Source: Novosphingobium sp. 18050
Lineage (GTDB): Bacteria; Pseudomonadota; Alphaproteobacteria; Sphingomonadales; Sphingomonadaceae
Length of the DNA stretch: 64,000 nt
Direction of reading: 5' to 3'
Assembly: GCF_902706195.1 (NCBI RefSeq)
Contig: NZ_CACSJO010000012.1
Coordinates: 90,972-154,971 of the forward strand
Shown here: positions 25,148 to 31,206 of the stretch, one piece after another
How positions within the stretch are numbered: the first letter of the stretch is position 1
Layout of the letters: each line of letters starts with the position of its first letter
Notes under the pieces: model-generated
Told to the model about the DNA's origin: nothing
The model's database searches: none
The model's input: the letters and a program-made list of their open reading frames with translations, nothing else
Made by a program: the position numbers and the translations under genes

Positions 25148-26267
25148 GACCACGATGCCCAGGCTTTCGCTCTCGATGCTTCTTGCCGCCTTCGCGGTAT
25201 GGCTGCTCATGCCGGCGAACGCGCTCGCCGGGCCGCAGCCGCGCATCAAGGATATCGTTGACGTCGAAAACGTGCGGACCAACCAACTGGTCGGCTATGG
25301 CCTCGTGGTGGGCCTGCAGGGCACCGGCGATCGTATCCGCAACGTCCCCTTCACCGAAGAAACGCTGCAGGCCATGCTGGAGCGCATGGGCGTGAACATT
25401 CGCGGCACCCAGATGCTCACCCAGAACGTCGCAGCGGTGACGGTGACGGCGACGATGCCGCCCTTCGCGCGCTCCGGCTCGACGGTCGACGTGCAGGTTT
25501 CCGCCTTGGGCGACGCCACCAGCCTTCAGGGCGGCATCCTGCTCGTCTCCTCGCTGCGCGCGCTCGACGGAGAGATCTACGCTGTGGCGCAGGGGCCTGT
25601 CGCGGTGTCGGGCTTCAAGGCGCAGGGCGCGGCGGCCAAGCTGAGCCGCGGCGTGATGACCACGGCCCGCATCGCTGGCGGCGCCATCATCGAGCGCGAG
25701 GTCGCCTACGACCTGCGCTCCGCCCACAGCCTGAAGCTGGCTCTGAAGAACCCCGATTTCACCACCGCCCGCCAGATCGCCGCTACCATCAACCGCGAGG
25801 CGCCCGGCTCGGCCGAAGTGCTCGACCCCGGCACCGTGGAACTGCGGCCTTATGGGAGCGGCTCGATCATCGACCTCGTCACCCGGATCGAGAACCTGCC
25901 GGTCCAGGTCGACCAGCCCGCGCGCATCGTCATCAACGAGGCGGCGGGCACCGTGGTCATGGGCGCGGACGTGCGGGTCAGCCCGGTCGCCATCGCGCAG
26001 GGCGGGCTGACGATCAGCGTCACCGAAACGCCGATGGTCTCGCAGCCCGGACCGCTTTCGGGCGGACAGACCGCCGTGGTCCCGCGCACCACCATCCAGG
26101 CCGACGACGGCAGCGGCGCCTCGCTCGCGGTGCTGAACAGCGGCACCTCGCTGCAGACGCTGGTGGCGGGCCTCAATTCGCTGGGCGTCAGCCCACGCGA
26201 CCTCATTACCATCTTGCAGGCCCTGCGCACGGCAGGCGCGCTGCAGGCCGAAATAGCGGTGCAGTGA
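25146..26267 (+). CDS. flgI: flagellar P-ring protein FlgI
   Basis: A 373-residue periplasmic P-ring subunit with a Sec signal peptide (LSMLLAAFAVWLLMPANALA, cleaved near residue 29). The mature protein begins PQPRIKDIVDVENVRTNQLV, the family signature. The open frame begins at 24945, but this part precedes the promoter motif. ATG 25155 (MPRLSLS) is an alternative and, if transcription starts at the motif, a more likely, possibly leaderless, start. flgJ follows after one base. FlgA and FlgH are not in the window. Confidence 0.93.
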   Translation: MTTMPRLSLSMLLAAFAVWLLMPANALAGPQPRIKDIVDVENVRTNQLVGYGLVVGLQGTGDRIRNVPFTEETLQAMLERMGVNIRGTQMLTQNVAAVTVTATMPPFARSGSTVDVQVSALGDATSLQGGILLVSSLRALDGEIYAVAQGPVAVSGFKAQGAAAKLSRGVMTTARIAGGAIIEREVAYDLRSAHSLKLALKNPDFTTARQIAATINREAPGSAEVLDPGTVELRPYGSGSIIDLVTRIENLPVQVDQPARIVINEAAGTVVMGADVRVSPVAIAQGGLTISVTETPMVSQPGPLSGGQTAVVPRTTIQADDGSGASLAVLNSGTSLQTLVAGLNSLGVSPRDLITILQALRTAGALQAEIAVQ

Positions 26268-26268
26268 C

Positions 26269-26592
26269 ATGACCGATCCCGTCGTTTCTCCGCCGGCCGC
26301 GCCGGTCAGGCCCCGGCCCCAGGTCGTCACCCCGGACCGCAGCCCCGCAGGCGTCGCGCGGCAGTTCGAGGGCGTGTTCGCAGGGCAGATCACCAAGATC
26401 ATGATGGAAACGGTGGACCAGGGCGACGAATTCTCCGGCGGTCACGGCGAGGAGATGTTTCGCGGCATCCTGGCCGAGCAGATCGGCAACCAGATCGCGC
26501 AAGGCAAGGGCCTGGGCATAGCCTCGGCTGTGGAAGCGCAGATCATCCGCCTGCAGGGAGGCCAGAATGCCGGAGCAGCCGATGGCAAGTGA
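26269..26592 (+). CDS. flgJ: FlgJ, rod-capping domain only
   Basis: A 107-residue protein matching only the N-terminal rod-scaffold half of FlgJ: VARQFEGVFAGQITKIMMETV and EEMFRGILAEQIGNQIA. The muramidase half of the enteric protein (about 200 further residues) is missing, as in many alphaproteobacteria. A separate transglycosylase-like gene is at 14814-15779. flgN overlaps its 3' end. Confidence 0.88.
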   Translation: MTDPVVSPPAAPVRPRPQVVTPDRSPAGVARQFEGVFAGQITKIMMETVDQGDEFSGGHGEEMFRGILAEQIGNQIAQGKGLGIASAVEAQIIRLQGGQNAGAADGK

Positions 26593-27004
26593 CGTGATCG
26601 AGATCATGACCTCGCTCTCTGCGGTCATGCGTGAGGAAACCGCGCGGCTGAACGCGCACGAGCGGGTGCTGGATCTTGCCGAGCTGGCAAGCGCCAAGGC
26701 GCGCCTCGTCGGTGCGCTGGAGGAGCGACTGGCCCGCCTGGGCCGACAGGAGCCCAGTTGGTCGGCGCAGATGGACGATGCTACGCGCGAACGGTTTGCC
26801 GATGCACTGGGCGAACTGCGCGCAGCCTCGATGGTCAACGCCGCACTGCTGGAACGACAGATCGAACTGTCTGCCGACATGATGTCTGCGATCTCCGCCG
26901 AGGCGAAGCGGCTCACCGGCAACCGCGCCTATGCCTATGGCGCCAGCGGCAACCTTGCCCGCACAGACCTGACGACGCCGATCTCGCTCAACGGCGAATT
27001 CTAG
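26567..27004 (+). CDS. flgN: FlgN-like export chaperone
   Basis: A 145-residue helical protein, position and pattern of FlgN: long amphipathic helices (EIMTSLSAVMREETARLNAHE, then LAELASAKARLVGALEERLARL) and a C-terminal tail. FlgN is the chaperone for FlgK and FlgL. It overlaps flgJ by 26 bases; the start at 26567 has GGGAGG five bases before it, while an in-frame ATG at 26582 is possible. FlgN identity is low, so position supports the call. Confidence 0.75.
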   Translation: MPEQPMASDVIEIMTSLSAVMREETARLNAHERVLDLAELASAKARLVGALEERLARLGRQEPSWSAQMDDATRERFADALGELRAASMVNAALLERQIELSADMMSAISAEAKRLTGNRAYAYGASGNLARTDLTTPISLNGEF

Positions 27005-27061
27005 GACGCGACCCGAAGCGCACAACCGCCACGCGGCGGTGCGCCGCCCTGAAAACGCGCC

Positions 27062-27523
27062 TCAGGACGGGCTACGACCGGGCAGTGTACGAAGCGCCGA
27101 CACGATGGAACCTGCCGTGACATCAACCTGTCTGCGCGCTTCGTGGTGCATCAGCGCCAGCCATTCGCTGATGACGTTAATGCCCTGCTGCGTCAGTACC
27201 AGGTAGACACGGCGCTCGTCCGAGCTGTCTTTGATATGTGCCACCAGGCCCTTTTTGGAGAGCTTCGAAACATGGTCGATGGCCGTCGTCGTCGGATAGG
27301 TGGAAGCAGCGCAGGCGCGTGACACGGTGGTGCTGCCGCGCCCCTGGTTACGATAGAGGTCCAGCAGCATCAGCCAGCCGCATTCCTCCACTTCCGGCGC
27401 GACCCGGCGTCTGACGGCTATGGCGTCCAGGTATACCTGGACGTTGTCGATCTCGCATTCGATCCGGGCGTGATCACCCAGAGCCGTCTGCAGTTCATCT
27501 TTCAATTCTTCGATCTTCAGCAC
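27062..27523 (-). CDS. MarR-type winged-helix transcriptional regulator
   Basis: A 153-residue regulator with a wHTH: ACAASTYPTTTAIDHVSKLSKKGLVAHIKDSSDERRVYLVLT, the MarR recognition-helix and wing (DERRVYL). The frame is open to 27778, but the GTG at 27523 has AGGAG seven bases before it and gives a normal MarR length. It overlaps the upstream membrane-protein gene by 29 bases, so the two are probably co-regulated. Ligand and targets are unknown. Confidence 0.78.
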   Translation of the reverse strand: MLKIEELKDELQTALGDHARIECEIDNVQVYLDAIAVRRRVAPEVEECGWLMLLDLYRNQGRGSTTVSRACAASTYPTTTAIDHVSKLSKKGLVAHIKDSSDERRVYLVLTQQGINVISEWLALMHHEARRQVDVTAGSIVSALRTLPGRSPS

Positions 27524-27941
27524 TGCGCAGCTCCTGCGAAGAGGACTGTCGCAGGTCCAGGATCGGACCCACGCACAGCACGATAAGTTCCGGTATGCTC
27601 CAGATGCCCGAAATCGCCTTGAACAGCAGCGGCGAGTTCGGCACGAACTGCCAGGCAAGGAACGACAAGACACTGAGCATGTGGAAGGCGCAGATCCAGA
27701 GCGGCCAGTACCGGTCCGTCCTGACCGCCACATGCAGCAGGCCGCCGAGCAGGATGAGGTCGACGATGATCGTCGCATCCGGCAGCGTGACCAGTTTCTT
27801 CAGTGTCGTGGCGCCGAAGTACGTCGCCAGCGCGGCGATGAGAAACATCAGGCATATCTTGCGCCCTTCCGACCCGCCCCAAACGAGCGCGGGCACGCAA
27901 GCGGCGATCATCAGAAAGGAAAAGGCGAAGTTGAGAAGCAT
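27495..27941 (-). CDS. small integral membrane protein, unknown
   Basis: A 148-residue protein with about four hydrophobic segments (residues about 1-20, 30-50, 57-75 and 83-125) and a polar C-terminal tail. No family recognised. It overlaps the MarR gene by 29 bases, suggesting that the regulator controls or senses through it. Upstream is an AT-rich patch with TTTAACC. Confidence 0.6.
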   Translation of the reverse strand: MLLNFAFSFLMIAACVPALVWGGSEGRKICLMFLIAALATYFGATTLKKLVTLPDATIIVDLILLGGLLHVAVRTDRYWPLWICAFHMLSVLSFLAWQFVPNSPLLFKAISGIWSIPELIVLCVGPILDLRQSSSQELRSAEDRRIER

Positions 27942-27999
27942 GGCCTTGAGTTTAACCTTTGAGAGCCTCCGTCAAGGTCACCTTTCCAACGGGATCGGA

Positions 28000-28338
28000 T
28001 CAGGCGCGTGCCATCTCGACTGACTTCAGCACGCCGTTGGGGCTGTCGTCGCCCAGGCAACCCCAGTCGGTCTCGCAGTGCTGCGACTCGCCTTTGATGA
28101 CGGCGAGCTTGCGGTGCATCTGCACCATGTCCTTGCGGCTTTCGACGAGCTTGGAGAAGCTTGCTGCGGTCGAATCAAGTGCGCCCTGCAGGCGGGCGGG
28201 CAGGACCGACGAGGCGGCGTTGGCTTCCATGATCGTGGCCGCAAGACGCGCCACGTCGAACAGTGCGGTGTCTACGCTTTTGAACATGCACGAAATATCT
28301 GCAGCGACGGCACGGCCGCCAGCATCCGAAAGGCGCAT
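28000..28338 (-). CDS. hypothetical protein, 112 residues
   Basis: A helical protein without signal peptide or membrane segment. The middle (LQGALDSTAASFSKLVESRKDMVQMHRKL) looks like a coiled helix; the end carries CETDWGC, a Cys-x5-Cys pair. GGAGAAG precedes the ATG by six bases, and codon use is normal, so it should be real. It is transcribed with the LuxR gene 49 bases upstream. Function unknown. Confidence 0.6.
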   Translation of the reverse strand: MRLSDAGGRAVAADISCMFKSVDTALFDVARLAATIMEANAASSVLPARLQGALDSTAASFSKLVESRKDMVQMHRKLAVIKGESQHCETDWGCLGDDSPNGVLKSVEMARA

Positions 28339-28387
28339 AATACTTCTCCGTTGCGTGAAGCACGCTGAGGTAGCTCTGTGATGGAGT

Positions 28388-28897
28388 TCACCTGCCGAGC
28401 AGGTTGAGGATGCCGATCATGATCGTGACGATGGCTGCGAGCACCGCAATGGCAACAAGTCCGATCTGACCCATCGCCATTATGCGTTGCACCAGCGTCA
28501 GATCATGACGAGGCCCCCCGACCGGAGGAAGTCTCAACTGCGAGGGGAGCACCGTCCGCGGTGTGGACGATTGCGCCTGATCCTCGCCGAATGTTGCGAT
28601 TTGCTCCGGCTGACCTGCTTGTGCACCGGGACGAGCGGCCGGGTCGAGGCCTTGCGAGGTACTAGGTAGCCGCTCCCTATGCGTTGAAATATCTAGGAAA
28701 ATCCTGGCGGCATCGGCGCGGCTCGAAACGCCCAGCTTCATCAGTAGGTCGGCGACGTGATTGTCGATCGTCTTGTACGAAAGACCTAGGCGCACGCCGA
28801 TCTCCTTGGACGACAGGTGCCGCGCCACGAGTGACAAAACCTCATACTGCCTAGCCGAGAGCTTCTGCCGAAGCTCGGCCTCACTCCATTCCTGCAT
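28388..28897 (-). CDS. membrane-anchored LuxR-type HTH protein
   Basis: A 169-residue protein. Residues about 12-66 are a LuxR/GerE HTH: LSARQYEVLSLVARHLSSKEIG and LGLSYKTIDNHVADLLMKLG. After a Pro/Ala/Gln linker the last 25 residues (GLVAIAVLAAIVTIMIGIL) are a transmembrane helix, so the DNA-binding domain would be tethered to the inner membrane. The ATG at 28897 has AAGGG eight bases before it. Target genes are unknown; the location inside the flagellar locus may be significant. Confidence 0.78.
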   Translation of the reverse strand: MQEWSEAELRQKLSARQYEVLSLVARHLSSKEIGVRLGLSYKTIDNHVADLLMKLGVSSRADAARIFLDISTHRERLPSTSQGLDPAARPGAQAGQPEQIATFGEDQAQSSTPRTVLPSQLRLPPVGGPRHDLTLVQRIMAMGQIGLVAIAVLAAIVTIMIGILNLLGR

Positions 28898-28963
28898 CGT
28901 GCGACCCTTGCACCCTGCCCAAGGGCAGTTCTTCGCGTCCGAACCTCGGCTGAATATCAAAAG

Positions 28964-28985
28964 TTAACGATTTGCAATAATTAAC
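28964..28985 (-). promoter_or_regulatory. AT-rich promoter region of the LuxR-type gene
   Basis: An AT-rich island 67-90 bases before the LuxR-type start contains two TTAAC pentamers (28964-28968 and 28981-28985), 17 bases apart. TTAAC is the half-site of CtrA in related bacteria, but the spacing is not the usual TTAA-N7-TTAA, so the assignment is weak. Confidence 0.3.
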
Positions 28986-29158
28986 ATTATTCAGTGACGG
29001 ATATAGTTCGGCGACCCGCAGGCATACCCGGATCGGCGCCGCCAAAATCAGCCCCATCCGGCGGCGAGGCGCCCGGCTGCGGCCATCATTGGTGAAAAGA
29101 AGGTGGCGGCGTTTTCGCAACCTGCCCCCGTCCCTGCCGAAGGCGGCGACCGGAGTTG

Positions 29159-30316
29159 CTACTCGAAGACGGCTGACAGTACGGCGGCGACAGTGGACGG
29201 GTCCAGTGCGTCGATGGCGACTTCGAGGTCCGGGCTCATGCTATAGCCCTGCATCCTGCCATGCCGGTCCGCGGCGACCGAGAGGACGCGCAGACCGCCC
29301 TCCTCGCGGATCACTGCCAGACCGCCGGTCGCGGGATAACGGTCGGGGTCGACCACAAGGGTCGCGCGGCCGGGCAGGCCGGCGCCCAGCGTGGGACGGC
29401 TCAGGCGCAGGCCGTAGGCGCGCGGGCCAGCGCCGCGCGGGGCCTCGACGACGGCGCCGGTGGGTGTCTGGGCAATCAGGCCCTCGGGCAGCGCGGTGCC
29501 GAAAACGGGGAGCAGCCGGATTCGCGCGGTGCCCGCTTCGGTCTCGGCGGGTTCCTCGGCAGCGGTTTCGGCGAGCGGGGCAGCCTTTTCCGGGATCGGC
29601 GCGGCGCTGGCAGGGACTGCCAGTTCCTCACGCAGGGCGGCGATGCGGGCGCGCGACTTGGCGAGCCGGATTTCGGGGTTGGCGACCAGCGGCAGCACCG
29701 GATCAAGGTCGCCGCGCGCGTGCATCGCTTCCACCTGGGCAACAAGCGCCGCATCGCTGGCCGCACCGAACAGGCGGCGCAGGGCGGCGCGCACATCCTC
29801 GTTCCAGCGGTCGAGCGGCTTCAAGGCGTTTTCGATGCGCGAGAGTACGACCGGGGCGATGCCGTAATCCTGTTCCAGCACGGCGATCGTCAGCGCCGCA
29901 TCACCGCCGCGCCGCGCGCGCAGGGCAGCGGCAAGCAGAACCGCGCCGAGTTCACCCTCTGCATCGGCAGGAGCGGCGCCGTGGAGCGGTTCGGCCCATG
30001 CAGCGATATCGAAAGCGGGGTCGTCCACGTCGACCAGAAGGTCGTCCGGCTCGACGCCGAGCGCTTTGCCGAGAGCGCGCAGTTCGTCGGCGCGGGCGAA
30101 GATCTCTCCGCGTTCGATCTTGGACAGGCGGATATAGGTGATCGTCGGAAGCCGCTCCGACAGTTCGAGCAGCGAACCGATATTGAGTTGCTTGCGGAAC
30201 TTGCGAATACGGTTCGGGAAGACCAGAGTACGATAACAATCGATTTCAGTCACGACCGTGCCCGTTACTTTTTCCTGTGCCGGTTGCTGCCATAACCTTG
30301 GCGATTTCTCGCTCAT
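29159..30316 (-). CDS. XRE-family helix-turn-helix regulator with long C-terminal domain
   Basis: A 385-residue protein. The HTH is near residues 35-90 (NRIRKFRKQLNIGSLLELSERL, then TYIRLSKIERGEIFARADEL), a clear XRE/Cro pattern. The C-terminal region (from about residue 120) is Ala/Glu-rich helical sequence followed by a compact beta-rich end; it is not one I recognise. The ATG at 30316 was preferred over 30385 because the extra 23 residues look non-structural, though the ribosome site is weak. Three phased GCAAAA repeats lie upstream and may be its operator. Confidence 0.7.
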   Translation of the reverse strand: MSEKSPRLWQQPAQEKVTGTVVTEIDCYRTLVFPNRIRKFRKQLNIGSLLELSERLPTITYIRLSKIERGEIFARADELRALGKALGVEPDDLLVDVDDPAFDIAAWAEPLHGAAPADAEGELGAVLLAAALRARRGGDAALTIAVLEQDYGIAPVVLSRIENALKPLDRWNEDVRAALRRLFGAASDAALVAQVEAMHARGDLDPVLPLVANPEIRLAKSRARIAALREELAVPASAAPIPEKAAPLAETAAEEPAETEAGTARIRLLPVFGTALPEGLIAQTPTGAVVEAPRGAGPRAYGLRLSRPTLGAGLPGRATLVVDPDRYPATGGLAVIREEGGLRVLSVAADRHGRMQGYSMSPDLEVAIDALDPSTVAAVLSAVFE

Positions 30317-30754
30317 CGTGTTTCTTGTCCGTTCGTGGGGTGGGCAGGCTTTTTCATGCCTGTCCTGTGCGGTCAATGTGGCCAACCGGGGCCGTTCCGA
30401 ATCGGGTCTTTTTCACTGCCATGCCCCGCGATCCTGATAACTTGGCGGTGTGGCCGCTATCCTGCTTCGATCTCCTTAAAATTACGGATATTTTACGCAA
30501 AATTGGTGCGCAATCCGCAAAAAGGGCGCTTGGACACGCAAAATGCCGGAAATCAGCGGTTTCGAACACGGGCACCGCCACACCGGATGGGCAGTCTGCA
30601 CCTCCGAAATGGATGCAAAATTGTGGATCACAGGCTCGCCCTCGTCGCGCCCCCGCATTTTTCGAGGATCAATCCTTTAAACTCGCACGCCCGATTGCGG
30701 TTCCCACGGCCGCCTTTCCAGGAGCGACTCGGTGCAGCGGGAACGCTCCTGCCT
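30317..30754. other. 438-bp gap upstream of the XRE gene
   Basis: No gene is supported here. It contains the GCAAAA repeats (30495-30544, and a further GCAAAATT at 30614-30621) and, near the flgB end, an inverted repeat with 8-bp arms (30720-30727 and 30745-30752) that may end the flgB transcript on the minus strand; it has no U-tract. Confidence 0.5.
30495..30544 (-). repeat. three helically phased GCAAAA direct repeats
   Basis: ACGCAAAAT at 30495, CCGCAAAAA at 30515 and ACGCAAAAT at 30536, at intervals of 20 and 21 bases (about two helical turns). They lie about 180-230 bases before the XRE start and are a plausible operator for an oligomeric regulator. Confidence 0.5.
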
Positions 30755-31183
30755 TTAGCCCTTGCCGATCGCCGTCTTCATCAGGCCGATCTGCTTGCGG
30801 TAGAGGTTCGTCATCGCGGCATAGTCGGACTGCACCTGCCCCAACGAAAGGAGCTGGTCTTCCAGCGTCACGTTGTTGCCGTCGGGCTTGGTTTCGCTTG
30901 TCTCGCTGTCCAGGATGACGCGGCCGCCAGCCTGCGGGGGCCTGGCGCCAAGGGCAGCCATACCGCCCGACAGTTCGACACGCGGCCGCGCGACGCGCGG
31001 CGTGCCGCCGACGCCCGCCTGGCTTTCCACCAGTGCGGAAAAGTCCGGCGCCTCGACGGTACGGGCCTTGTAGCCGGCGGTCTCGCTGTTGGCGATGTTC
31101 TCCGAGATCACGCGCTGGTGCTCGGCCATGGCTTTCATCGCGCGGCCCATGCCGTCGAAGATGGGGGGGAGGGAAGAGGACAT
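30755..31183 (-). CDS. flgB: flagellar basal-body rod protein FlgB
   Basis: A 142-residue proximal rod protein. EHQRVISENIANSETAGYKAR is the rod signature, and GNNVTLEDQLLSLGQVQSDYAAMTNLYRKQ is the FlgB-specific end. It starts 23 bases after the large FlaEY-like gene and is likely transcribed with it. It is separated by about 9 kb from flgC, its usual operon partner. Confidence 0.92.
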   Translation of the reverse strand: MSSSLPPIFDGMGRAMKAMAEHQRVISENIANSETAGYKARTVEAPDFSALVESQAGVGGTPRVARPRVELSGGMAALGARPPQAGGRVILDSETSETKPDGNNVTLEDQLLSLGQVQSDYAAMTNLYRKQIGLMKTAIGKG

Positions 31184-31206
31184 GGCGTTCCTTTACGAAC
31201 CGGCGA

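Noticed and set aside
28964..28985. A full CtrA box upstream of the LuxR-type gene
   Set aside because: The two TTAAC elements are 17 bases apart instead of the TTAA-N7-TTAA spacing; kept only as a weak half-site note.
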